Of a stretch of 64,000 nucleotides of DNA, positions 24,690-38,058 are shown one piece after another; the stretch's first letter is position 1; each line of letters opens with the position of its first letter. The notes beneath the pieces were generated by a model that was not told the DNA's origin, searched no databases, and saw only the letters and a program-made list of their open reading frames with translations. The stretch lies in NCBI GenBank assembly GCA_022496805.1, contig CM040085.1, positions 32,579,811 to 32,643,810 of the forward strand, written 5' to 3'. Both the position numbers and the translations under genes were made by a program. This DNA is from Pohlia nutans. Taxonomy: Eukaryota; Streptophyta; Bryopsida; Bryales; Mniaceae.

Positions 24690-24896
24690 GACTACGTCTT
24701 TTCACAAAAATACAATTCACATGGGACCAAATTTTACATCACCAGAATCAATGAAGAACATTGAATGTGTTGGTCACAAAAGAAAGAAATTTGAACAAAA
24801 GGAAGTGTACATGAGACCTACTCAAAACTGGTAAAAAAAGAAACGAACACGGAGCTCAATTTGGGCTTCTTGGTCCTGTAGGGGTTAATGTAAGCC
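24690..24896. mobile_element. 240-bp TTAA MITE family, copy 3 (left end lost)
   Basis: It holds the family blocks TGGGACCAAATTTTACATCA and GAAGAACATTGAATGTGTTG and ends GGGCTTCTTGGTCCTGTAGG then GGTTAA. The left terminal repeat is not recognisable. It lies just downstream of the aldose 1-epimerase gene. Confidence 0.7.
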
Positions 24897-25016
24897 AATT
24901 CCAATGAAAGAAATTGGAGTTACCTCTCGCTTTCAAACCAAAGATGTACAGGAATTACAGTGAACACAATGTCTTCACTCATGAATGACTTCAACACAAA
25001 ACAGATTTACAGTTTA

Positions 25017-25040
25017 GACCCTAAACCCTAAACCCTAAAC
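25017..25040. repeat. Telomere-type CCCTAAA repeat, 3 units
   Basis: Three CCCTAAA units occur 17 bases beyond the epimerase stop codon. Similar short tracts occur at 24,645-24,662 and 26,664-26,684 (intron 3). Such teloboxes are common in plant gene flanks and may be regulatory or scars of repair. Confidence 0.8.
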
Positions 25041-25057
25041 AAAAGACGCTGGTATGA

Positions 25058-28000
25058 TCAGGACTGCGTGTAAAACTTGTGGACCATGACATGCCTGTAG
25101 GTTTCGCCGGGTCGCACGATGACAGAAGGGAAGCGGGGCTCGTTGACAGCATTGGGAAATCCTTGCGTTTCAAGGCACAAGGCGGCATGGGTGTTGTACA
25201 CAGCGCCTCCTTTGCCAACGACTCCATCCAGAAAGTTGCCCGTGTAGAACTGCACGCCGGGAGCGGCGGTGAAGAGCTCCATGGCGCGCTTGCTGACCGG
25301 GTCCCAGACTTTGGCCGCGATGCGCAGGCCCTTGCCCTCTTGGAGGTTGAAGTTGTGGTCGTACCCGGGGCCCGGGACCTCGTGGATGCGGCTGCCGATG
25401 GAGGCCTCCTCTGTGAAATCGAACGGGGTGCCGTGCACCGCCGCGACCTCCCCCGTGGGAATCTGCGTTGCTTCGTCCACGGGCGTGTAGCTTGTGCTCC
25501 ACAGCCGCACTCGGTGCTGCAATACATCTCCACTGCCGTGCCCCGCCAGGTTGAAGTAGCTGTGATTCGCGAGGCTCACCGGCGTCGCCTTGTTCACTGG
25601 CTTCGCTTCCATCTCCGTCCGGAGCTCGTTGTCGCTGCTTAGTGTGTATGTCACCGAGACATCCACGTCGCCGGGGTACCCTGCTCACAGTGAAGAAATC
25701 AAAGTCATATTTCGCCCAGTCTGTATTCAGCAATCAATCAGTGAAGAAATCATGTTTGAATTTTCAATTTTTAGAAAACATCAGTAAATAAATCGTGTTT
25801 ATTGCAGTTTGAATCACATTCATCTCTAGTCATATTTGTCAGTCTGTAATTATTTTTTATAGAAATCATCAGTGAAGAAATCATGTTTGAATTTTCAATT
25901 TCTAGAAAATATCAGTAAAGGAATCGTGTTTATTGCAGTTTGAATCACATTCATCTCTAGTCATATTTGTCAGTCTGTAATCATTTTTTTATAGAAATCA
26001 TCAGTGAAGAAATGGTGTTTGAATCACATTCATCTATAGTCATACTTTGTCAGTGTGAAGAAATTGTGTTTATCAGTCCATCTTAATTTTTAGAAAACAT
26101 AAGTAAAGGAATTGTGTTTATTGCAATTTGAACCACATTCGCCTTTAGCCATAGTTCTCGGTCTGTATTTTTTTGTTTTAGTAATCATCAGTGTTTGAAT
26201 CTCATTCATCTTATTCATATTTTTGTCAGTTTGGATTCATTTCTAGAAACCATCAATGAAGGAATTGTGTAAATTGCATTTTGAATCAGATTCGTCAATA
26301 GTCGTATTTGTCAGTCTGAAATCATTCCTAGAAATCATCAGTGAAGGAATCAAATTCTTCTAGTCATATTTGTATTCATTTTTTAGGAATCATCGGTGGG
26401 AAATCATCTCATGGCTCAAGAAAATTGGTAAACAGGATGTTCAACTCAACAGAAAGAAAGAATAGTACCTTGTTCCCCATCATGGCTGTGGTAAGTGAAC
26501 TGTACAGAAGGGCCATTGCTATCCATCATCTTCCTCGCTTCCCACAAAACCTTGTCAAATCCAATGAGACCACCTGCACAATACACAACACTATTTTCTT
26601 TTCTTTTCTTTTCACATGATAAAGAATCTCCAACCAAAGAAATCACAGAAAGAATTGACAGGGTGTTTAGGGTTTAGGGTTTAGACATGCAGAAAAGAGA
26701 AGAATGCTTTGTAAACAATGAATTTCACTGTCCAAAAACAAAAGAAGCGCCCACCATGAAGGGAATTCGGTCCATTGTTGATGGGCAAAGTGAAACGTTC
26801 CCCATCCAGGATGAAGGTGCCTCGTGCAATCCGATTTGCTACACGACCTACTATGGCTCCGAAGTAGGGTGATGTACCGTCCTAGCCTCATAAATCAGCC
26901 ACAAATAAAACTAAAGAAAATGAAGAAGAAACAGAACTAAATAAATACATGAAAAAACAGAAAAATAAATGCACAAATAAAACTAAATAAATGAATAAAG
27001 ACCAAAAGTGAAGTTTGCTTAAATCTCTGACACACACACACAAAAACAAAGTGAACAGTTTACAGACATTGAGAAGCTGCGGCTCACCATGTAAGGACCC
27101 AAGGTATCAAAGCCCAAGACGATGTCACCAATTTCTCCTGCAATTCAGATCCAACAGTAAATCATATAAGTACTTTGGGGTAGAATAAAGGACCTCGAAG
27201 CGAACAAAATCCTTTAGTGTGTTCATAAAAAACCAAAAGTCAATGAGATCAATTCCTCTTCACACAGATCCTCCTTAGGGTATGTGATTTACAAAGACCC
27301 TTGAAGTCAGTCTTCAAAGAGATCAGCTCTTCCTCAGGCTCATCACAGTCTACAAGCTCTTTCGTTTGCTTGGATCGATACAAGCTTCAATGAAAAAAAG
27401 CTTTGTAAAAGAAAAGGAATCGCTATTCTCTGTGTTTTTCCAAACAACAATTGGTTCTGTTCCATGAGCCCCAAAACTCTCTCTCCTTAACAATCTCCAC
27501 TAGCACAAGCGCCAATTCCTAAAACCCTAAACCTCAGGAAAACTCGTCCAATTGATGCTCCCTTGGTTTGCTCTAATTGCATTTACGAAACCCTAGCTCC
27601 GATTGATTCAAGACATATTCTACCATTCATGTGCACCTGAAAATCGCCTCCCTAGATCATCAGTGTGTCTGATTGCATTTCCGAAATAAGCGCAACCACG
27701 CAATTGCAAGAGCAGATTAGATTGCGATGGGAGCTAAGCAAGTGCGATCGGAGAATTGAGAAAGAAATCTGATCAGCTAGAAGAAATCGCTTCCAAACTA
27801 AGAGCAATCGATTCTACAAAACTATTCCTGAGCCTAAACAGACGAAGAAAACAGAAGAAAAGAAAACTCCACACTCCATGCACGTTTCGAAACCCCGAGA
27901 GAACAACAACATTAACAGCATCGGTGGTATCGAGATGCAATTGTGAAGGAAGGAAGGAAGGGGGAAAGAGGAGGCGAGGCACTGTTGATTGATTGATTGA

Positions 28001-28155
28001 TTTGCTTAGTTACCTTGCGCATCCGGCACGCACAGCGACATGAGCGTGGCGCCCCAGTTGGTGAAGACAGCACGCACAGAACCGCGTTCAAGCGTGTACA
28101 GGAACAATCCATCGCCCACACACACCTCCGTCACATTACCCTTGCTCACACCCAT
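25058..28155 (-). CDS. Aldose 1-epimerase (galactose mutarotase), 5 exons, 348 aa
   Basis: Minus-strand exons 28,155-28,014, 27,137-27,088, 26,881-26,755, 26,573-26,469 and 25,680-25,058 join in frame to 348 residues, normal for the family. All introns are GT..AG. The enzyme interconverts alpha and beta anomers of aldoses such as glucose and galactose. Family motifs: [26 protein letters not shown], the LHGG-GFDKVLW block split by intron 3, [11 protein letters not shown] with the catalytic His at ~181, the YDHNF Asp at ~249, and [13 protein letters not shown] with the catalytic Glu at ~312. No signal peptide is seen, so it is probably cytosolic. The start is the first ATG ([11 protein letters not shown]) in good frame with the first strand. 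The last exon is strikingly GC-rich, which produces long open antisense frames. Intron 4 is full of minisatellite copies. Confidence 0.95.
25690..26400. repeat. Minisatellite in epimerase intron 4, about 130-bp unit
   Basis: Units containing ATCATCAGTGAAGAAATC, ATGTTTGAATTTTCAATTT and AATCACATTCATCTCTAGTC recur about every 130 bases, starting near 25,730, 25,860 and 25,990. More diverged and truncated copies run to about 26,390. The array fills nearly the whole 788-bp intron. Confidence 0.8.
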
Positions 28156-28759
28156 AGCTAGCTCTGTAACAATAAGTTACCTTCTTCTTCTTCTTCTTCT
28201 TCTATAGAAAAACGCAAACCCCGCAATAATTTCAACAACGAAACTGGTGCGCCACCGTCGTTGGCATAATACTCACAAAGCTCCGTCTGCGATTCAAGTC
28301 TGTCATCGTCTCTTACATGACAACCGGTTATCCCCCTGTTATCAACCCTATTATTAGAGTGGCGTAAACTTCTCTTTTCCTTTTTAGCAATCACCTGAAA
28401 ATTGGCTCGCGAACTTTCAGTTTGAAACAAAGCCGGTGAAAACAAAGCAATGGAACATCTGCACACGGCTGTCAACCGGAATTGGTTTTGGGTTTTTCGA
28501 TTTTCCGGATAATGAGAGACATGATGGAGGATGTCGGTGGCAACATGGCGATGATGACGGTGGAGCTTCGTTATCCAGCTTTCTTGCTACAGTGACGATC
28601 AATCAATTGCTTTCAGTTTTCCCCGTGATAATTCAGTTTCTGTGTTTCGGATTCTGTCCACGGTGTTTTCTGAAGCGCGCGGCTATGGCGAGAGTGATGA
28701 CGGAGAAGCTCGTGCACGTAACGGTTGAGCGAGATTGTGCAGATAGATAGAAACTCCGG

Positions 28760-28830
28760 TCCACTTTTGACCCCTCACTCGCTCTCTCACTCGCTCTCTC
28801 ACTCTCTCCCCCACTCTCTCCCTCGATCCT
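28760..28830 (+). promoter_or_regulatory. CT-rich tract, probable leader or core-promoter region
   Basis: CACTCGCTCTCT is repeated four to five times, followed by CCCCCACTCTCTCCC. CT-rich tracts like this commonly mark plant transcription starts. It sits between the divergent epimerase gene (ATG at 28,155) and the ORF at 29,523. The assignment is inference. Confidence 0.35.
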
Positions 28831-28959
28831 CACTCGGAAGGCAGTGGAACAGCGCACAATGAAGGCGCGTAATGGATGGGCTCGCCGGTGCTTTCTTTCT
28901 TGACACTCGCCGTGGTTTATTTCTTTTGTGAGTTCACTCTCAAACCCTGGTGGGAGTTT

Positions 28960-29510
28960 CAAGGGTTTGTGGCGATGGTTTTCTGTTAAGAAGAGGGAAT
29001 TCTTTCGGGAGGTTGTGTGGAGTGGTGAGGTTAGGGTTGTGGTCGCGGCGCCGTTTGAAGTTCGTGCTCACGGGGTTGGTTTTTGCGAAATTATTTTTCT
29101 GTTAGGGTTTTGTGGAGCTTTGGAGTTTGTTTGGAGTGGTTTTGTGCGTTCGTGAGTGAGGTTGTGTGATTTTCCGGGAGTTTTGAAGGTCTGGAGATTA
29201 GGCGATGGAGTTTCGGGCTGGTTTGTTTTGAAATTATTGGTTCGTTAGGGTTTCTCTGGAGCCCCGGATTGTGGTTTTTGTGATGTTTCTGTGTGGAGGA
29301 GGAGAGTATTCTTTCGCGAGGTGGTGTGGAGTGAAGAGATTAGGGTTGTGGTTACGGTGCCATTTGAAGTTCGTGCTCACGGGGTTGGATTTGTGAAATT
29401 ATTGGTTGTGTTAGGGTTTCTGTGTAGCTCCGGAGCTCGTTTGGAGTGCTTGTGTGAGTTCACAAGAGGTCAGTGAGCGAGGCTGTGTGATTTTCCGGGA
29501 AGTTTGAAGG
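28960..29510. repeat. Tandem duplication of a leader-like segment, offset 309 bp
   Basis: GAAGTTCGTGCTCACGGGG occurs at 29,057 and 29,366. Flanking blocks (TTCTTTCGGGAGG / TTCTTTCGCGAGG; GAGGTTAGGGTTGTGG / GAGATTAGGGTTGTGG; GTGTGATTTTCCGGGA) keep the same spacing. The segment lies immediately upstream of the ORF at 29,523 and probably duplicates part of a promoter or 5' UTR. Confidence 0.85.
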
Positions 29511-29522
29511 ATTGGAGAACAG

Positions 29523-30455
29523 ATGGCACTACTTGGTGACGGGGAGGCGAGGTATGAGACCTCATCTTACAGCCATTTCCGAGAGATGCCGAAGCTTCTG
29601 AGGGACTACGGCATTGTTCATCACTCCTTCAGAAGCCTTTATGATTTCAAGAAGATTTGCAACGACTTCTTTGCAGACTTGATGGAGGGAGACATGAAGG
29701 GAGACATGGAGGGGAAATCGCAGTATTTGGGATTTACGCGTGTACAGATGAGTGATATCTCCAGCATCGATGAGATCCGGGGTCTGGGAGATGTTCCGAA
29801 AATGACGATTCTATACGACTCTGGTGATGAGGTTCTCATCCTGAAGTTCATAGTGGGTGTGACGCATGAGATATGTGCAAGCTTGTTGGAAAGAAGTTTT
29901 GTTGAAGCGGTTCGGGCTCGGGTTGGTCACATCTATTCTGTGTATGGTTTGAAATCTGCCCGGTTTAGAGCTCCGCGGAGGATGAAGGAGGCTGATGACT
30001 CCTTCAAACCGAGGTCTAGGAACAAAGAGTTAGATTGGCCTAGCATTGTTTTTAAGGTGGGGATGTCTGAGCTGCTTAATGAGTTGCGGCAAGATGTTCG
30101 ATACTGGCTTGAGTGTTCGCCTGGGCAGCAGACACGGATTGTCATTGTTGCCAGTGTTAACAAGAGAGCAAGGACTATTGTCATTGAGAGGTGGCAGGCG
30201 GTTCCAGCATTGTAGCCAGCTCGGAATGTCAACAATCCCAACCCTTTTGCCCGGCAGGTTGTTCCAACTTGTATGCAGAGTTTGACTCTGCAGAAAGGTC
30301 AACATTATGCGGGCGCACATCTTACTATCCCAGCTACTTTAGTTTTTGATGTTTTGCCTCTTTCACATGGCCCAACATGGGGGTCGAGTGATTTTGAAAT
30401 CACTGGCCACATGCTCAATATGATGAACGAAATGTTCTGGGATGGGTTGCATTAG
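29523..30455 (+). pseudogene. Fungal-type PD-(D/E)XK/Uma2-like ORF interrupted by TAG
   Basis: An uninterrupted frame of 230 codons starts at 29,523, meets TAG at 30,213, then continues in the same frame for 79 more codons to another TAG at 30,453. Residues ~170-230 (WPSIVFKVGMSELL, RQDVRYWLE, RIVIVASVN, IVIERWQ) resemble a domain I know mainly from hypothetical fungal proteins related to Uma2/PD-(D/E)XK nuclease folds. The part after the first TAG (NPFARQ, LTIPATLVFDVL, DFEITGHMLNMM) looks like the normal C-terminus of the same family. So the TAG is probably a disabling mutation, or is read through. The usual strand Glu (like VIEVG) is Lys here (VFKVG), so nuclease activity is doubtful. No intron is needed. 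A donor GTGAGT at 30,462 follows, and frame is kept into the exon at 30,691. Confidence 0.5.
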
Positions 30456-30690
30456 GATAAGGTGAGTGTTTTTCCCCTATACAATACTTTGTGTCTGCTA
30501 GTTGTAATGAAGCTTCTTGTCAGTGCTGGGGGGAAGTTAGATAATCCTAGCTAAATCTTTCAGAGATATGATTACCAATAGATCTATATGGTATGCGTAT
30601 GAAACAATCCTGCGTCCCTCTTTATGCGAGAGAATGATGGATTAAATGTAAGATTCATGATTGTTTTATGCATGCATCTGTTTTGAGCAG

Positions 30691-30804
30691 GCATCGGAAC
30701 GTGGAGGTAAGTTCCTCGTCCGCGTGGATGAGAAGGCAGGGCGCTGCTACCTAGAGGGCGGTGCTGTTTTGGTCATGGCTGGAGTCATTGGGGCGTTTGG
30801 ATAG
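30691..30804 (+). pseudogene. Orphan PhzF-like terminal exon
   Basis: After a GTGAGT..GAGCAG intron (30,462-30,690), 37 codons read ASERGGKFLVRVDEKAG, RCYLEGGAVLVMAG and end in TAG. This matches the C-terminal strand pair of plant phenazine-biosynthesis-like (PhzF) isomerase-fold proteins (pattern ASxRGG ... LxGxAVxVMxG). No other PhzF exons are visible nearby. It appears to be a leftover last exon, or one captured downstream of the 29,523 ORF. I recognised it by pattern only. Confidence 0.45.
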
Positions 30805-31400
30805 AAGATCTTTGACATCCTTTTATGGGAAAACAGTGAAGTACTTCAAAAGAAGTGCTTCGGTTCCTAAGAGATACCAAGGTTTTGTGTGCTACTGGGT
30901 CTTTGTAGAGCTATGCAGGAATGATGTGGTCGAGAGCTAGTAGGACTTGTGAATATACTCTGAAATGCCATAGTAGAGGCGTTTTTGATCGAGTGAATAA
31001 AACTTGCAAGTCATTAAGCTTGGAATTACCACCAATCTATGACAAAAACATCTCTACCACGATATGAAATTTTCAAGGTGTGCTCTTTATAGAAATCCCG
31101 CGTTGCACATTATAGAATTGGGAAACTCGTCAGCTAACTCATGCGCAGGCAGATATGTTCACACCGACCTAAGCTAGTAGGTCCTGCGCACAGGCAAGGT
31201 GGAAAAGGAACATTCAGCGGTACTCTCGAAAAGGTGATCAAGACGTTTTGGTGATGGAACAACATTTGAGTGCATCGAACGTCCAGTGTTACTTATCTCA
31301 CTTGAGCGCTTGCTATGACATGTACGAGAGAAACTCTTGGCGCCGTCTGTTGGCCATGGACGGCGTATAGGGAGCTCCGTGAGGTGATCTCGTAGGGCTT
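30805..31400. other. Intergenic, upstream of the receptor-like kinase
   Basis: I searched this stretch for a signal-peptide exon for the kinase and found none that is convincing. A minus-strand frame (31,686-31,174) is antisense to the kinase's first supported exon and is treated as chance. Confidence 0.5.
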
Positions 31401-31404
31401 CGTG

Positions 31405-33868
<2,464 letters not shown>

Positions 33869-34472
33869 GCAAACAGTAGTAAACAAACAGACTCCAGAAT
33901 TCGGTCCTACAGTTCCCATGGTGGTGATTCAACTTGCAGCAACAACACTAGTGGTGTTGTCAGCATTCTTGAGCCTCGCTAGAGTCAGTGTCCCTGTTGA
34001 CCCAAGTATGAACAACTGATCATTTCGCTTTTCATTTTTTCGGAGAATTCTAAATCAATTTTGAGAAGTTGTCATGCACATGAGAGTGCTTGTGACCTGA
34101 TTTCGTGTGGACGTTTTTAGCAAGTAATGAAGTAATGAATTCACCTCTTGGTTTGAAATGTATGATTGCCAGTGAGAAGGTTTTGGAGAGTTGTAGGATT
34201 GTAGAGAAATATACACGGTAAGTTGCAGACAAATGTCAACAGTTATGCATACAGTTCGCAGATTTGCGAATGTAAGCATTGGACTCAGGAACTTAATTTG
34301 CAATTCTCGAAAACATCTTCCGAAAAGTCGGAGACATGATCAAATAAAGCCAGTCCTCTTCCACCATATTGCAACTAAGTTACCCGAAGACGGTATCTAA
34401 GAACCTAGGAAGCCAATTATTCCACAATCTACGTTTTCCCTTACAGACTGCGTTTTATGTTCTTCAAAATTG

Positions 34473-34601
34473 TGAATCTAGGTTTTTATTTAGAAGATAA
34501 ATATATTTATCCTAAATTTACACTAAATATAAGGTGAAACATGAACATATACAAATAACTTAATAAATATATTTATCCTCTAAATCAAAACCTAGATTCA
34601 C
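34473..34601. mobile_element. Small MITE or hairpin, 129 bp
   Basis: GTGAATCTAGGTTTTTATTT then AGAAGATAAATATATTTAT is mirrored by ATAAATATATTTATCCTC then TAAATCAAAACCTAGATTCAC. The terminal inverted repeat is about 38 bp with two or three mismatches. Confidence 0.75.
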
Positions 34602-36430
34602 TATGTGTTGAAAAGAGGGCACTTCTATACTTTTGACCTATGACCTATAGACATAGATGTGGAATGCATGAGATAGAGATCTTCATTTATTTATTTTAAA
34701 TATATAACAATATTTTCGGGTGTATAAAAAATTTAATTGATTTGATTTAAAAACTAATTAAAACTTTAATTATTGTCATTAACACTACATCTTTCATTAC
34801 TTTTAGTATTTAATTATTTGATTTATATTGTATACCTTTTTTATAAAATGTTTTTTACAAAAAATCTGAACATTTAAATGTATTCATTAAATAAACAATG
34901 AAATTATATATGAGGTTGGATATATAGATTGAATTAGTAATAGGATTTGAGTGATAAATAGAAAAATATTAAAATATTGATTAAAAAAATTATATAAATT
35001 TATTTTAGAAATATTAATAAAAGTTTAGTATTATGACACTTACAAATTTAATGTGAATTTGATATGAATCAATTTTAGAAGCATGGAATTTTAGTAGCTT
35101 GGCATAAAAGTTAATTATTGAAATTGATTATGGATGATTTTATATTTCAAAATATATTGTGAATAGTTTTATAAGTTTATATTTTAGTTGTCATTTTATT
35201 ATTATTAAATGTGCATGATATATGTACAAATACATGTAAAAAAATAGAGCTTAAGAACTTCTTCGAATTATAATAAGAGCAAAAAATTCTTTAAAATTGT
35301 ATAATAATTGAAATATAAAATACCATGAAATAAAATTTAAAAATCTTAAAGCATAATTTCTAAACTAAATTTCACAAAACATATATAGTACATGGATTTA
35401 CAATTTCAATGGCACATTATAGTAAGCAGTTTACAATATGTCATTATATTTTAAACCATATGATAAAACTTTACATTTACATGAGAAAATGGACATTAAA
35501 TCTGGAAGCCTCACAAGAAGCGATGGAAGTAACAAGGGAAGCGATGAATGAAAACTGCACCAAACCTAGGGAAGATCTAAACAATCGTATTAGTGTTTTA
35601 TCAAATCCTATTCAAATTAAAATATCCAAAGTCTTTTTAGAATTTGTTTTTTCCCACTCTTCAAGCAAATTAAGTAGAGAAAATTAATGAGTATGCAACT
35701 GGCTATGCATTTAGATCTTATGTAGATCTTAATTCTATTTTTATGCATGGACGTACTCTCAAATTGGACGTTGTATGGCTGCAAGTATTGAGGCATCTCA
35801 AGATGGTAGCGAGCCATTTCTCTAGTGCTGCCTGCCACCACGCGTCGCTTTCCTAGATTGTAATGGTCTTAAACAAGAAGCTTCAGATCTTTCAGCCCGT
35901 CTAAAGCCAACTGGAAGAGTTGTTCTTCTTAAGTTTTGGAGAATAGCTAGTTTTTTGCTTAGAGCGGAATGACAAGCTGAAAGCGCTTCAAGCTATGTGG
36001 ATTGAGAGGTCACAGTGTTTTCCAGATCTGAGAATGTATGTGTCTGGATCGCAGTAGTAGCAAGCTGAAATTTTGTTTCCAAGCCAGATCTGAAACACGC
36101 AGTAGGCATTGTGGTGAGTAGTGAGACACGTAGCCTGGTGCAAGATCCCAGCCAACAGTGCATTTGGATAGATCAGTGGTGATTCACAGCATTCGTGCAA
36201 GATCGGTGACTCGTGAACAACGAGATCTACAGCAGATACAATTGCGACAGTCTGCAAACAGGAGTTCGCAAAGGGAATGCAAGATCAGGAGGAACACTGT
36301 GGCCTTCCTCAACCACAGTGTAATATCACCAAAGAATTGCATTTGCAGAGAAGCATCTTCTCCACACTTAGATCCATTCATATTGCATTGCATTGCCTGT
36401 GTCCACCGATCAATATTTATTTGCATTTGA
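34602..36430. other. AT-rich intergenic stretch, no gene supported
   Basis: Strong AT bias to about 35,400, then more balanced sequence. Short frames at 35,409-35,687 (+) and 36,257-35,988 (-) show no domain. The right end merges into the probable 5' region of the LINE. Confidence 0.5.
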
Positions 36431-36509
36431 AATCTCACCCACGAACTGCGTACAAACTACTGTCCCTTAGCCTGCACGACAGCATACACGCTATTGTCCA
36501 TGCGAAATC

Positions 36510-36844
36510 CTCGGGGGGGTCAGTGTGTTAAAAAGTTAAGGATATAGGTGCGAACAACAACTATTTTATAGGGGGGTATTACTTGTTTTTTTGGTTTTTT
36601 TTTCACATGCTATCATTATGTAATTTTCTACTTTGGGTTCATAGAAAAGGGGCTTGCATTACTTATAATTCCAAATTACCTATTATTCCATACCCTATAG
36701 TACTTTAAAGATGTCCAGTGCCATTTTTGATACCCTATATTACCTCTAAGTCCATTTATAATTTTTTGTTCCCATGTTTTTAAAATACCCTATCATTTGT
36801 TCGCACGTATATTGCTACTCCAACATATCACTACACCCCCCGAG
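36510..36844. mobile_element. 335-bp MITE with 8-bp target duplication, copy 1
   Basis: The ends CTCGGGGGGGTCAGTG and CACTACACCCCCCGAG are imperfect inverted repeats. The 8-bp target GCGAAATC is duplicated exactly at 36,502-36,509 and 36,845-36,852. A near-identical copy of the same length is at 45,430-45,764. Target size fits hAT-type or other 8-bp-target superfamilies. Confidence 0.9.
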
Positions 36845-38058
36845 GCGAAATCTCACTCACAAATTGCGTACAAACCACTGTCCCTTAGCTTGTATCACAG
36901 CACACACGCAGCTACCCATACGATTACCTCATCCCCACAAAAACCCTAGAATCAGCAGACACCTAGATCACATAAGCAGCCACACACATCCCAGTAAACC
37001 AGCAGCATAGCATAGAAAAACACCCGCATTACACTTATATCCCCATCACACTTTATTGATTGCATTCATTGATCCCTATTGCAATTGAGTCACAACTTTA
37101 CTTACACTACTACCTGCCGCCTCTAACCTGTAGCCCATACTGCCAATCTTGTATTGCCATCCTAGCACTACACTACAAAAGCAGAAATATTAGAACCAGT
37201 AGAATCCAGCTAGCATAAAACAACTCATTCACCCCAGCAACCCTAGAAAATAGAATCGGACCAAACTCACAAACCTGCACACAAAAATCCAACCTGTTAG
37301 GTACAACCCCTAGTACAAAGCCCGAAATCACACATATCTACAATCCTAATTTGCATAGCTTAACTAGTAAATCAGAAATAGCACCAGTCCCAACTTGGTA
37401 GATAGCTAGAACCTGACAGCCACCACTTACTCAACCCACACTTCCCATCATCTGAAAACTGAACTAGTCACTGAACCCACCCCTCTCTCAGCTGCTACAC
37501 ACGTCCCCTCACAAGCTGGGGTAAAACTCACAACTTGGTGCCAGTTTGCTTTAGGAACAGATTCCAACTAGCTCGAACCCGCACCACAGCCAGGATCAAG
37601 AGGAAACACCCAAGAGAGCAAGGCAACTCACAAACCAACATGGCATCGCACAGCAACCAGGTATGTCTCTACCCCACTGATTTCATTCCGTATCCCTGCT
37701 TAGGCCATTAGTTTTATCTTTGCGAATTCAATACATATCAAGCGCAGCACCGCAGTTCTACCCCATTATAACAAACATACATCACAAATTATACAAAAGT
37801 TACAAAAACTCAACAACATGATCAAATCTGCAATCTGAAATCGCCAGAAAGGCCAAATGGCCATTCGCAGGCATGAGAAAAAAATCAACAGCCAACCTAC
37901 TACTCACTTGGAATCATGTTGCAAAAATGATTGAACAGGACCACGACCAAGACATGGCCGACTCCAGCTCCTCCACAAACAACAAAAGAGGACAATTGAC
38001 AAACCAATAGTCCAACCAACAAAAAAAAATGAAAAGTGACCTACAATCTGAACATGCC

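Noticed and set aside
25079..25733. Long open frames antisense and in other frames over the last epimerase exon
   Set aside because: GC-rich exon effect; only one frame carries the epimerase motifs.
28436..28962. ORFs of about 105 codons on both strands upstream of 29,523
   Set aside because: No domain; the region looks like leader or promoter DNA between divergent genes.
33919..34020. 33-codon ORF resembling a signal peptide after the kinase
   Set aside because: It overlaps the in-frame Ser-rich kinase tail in another frame; that tail explains the sequence better.
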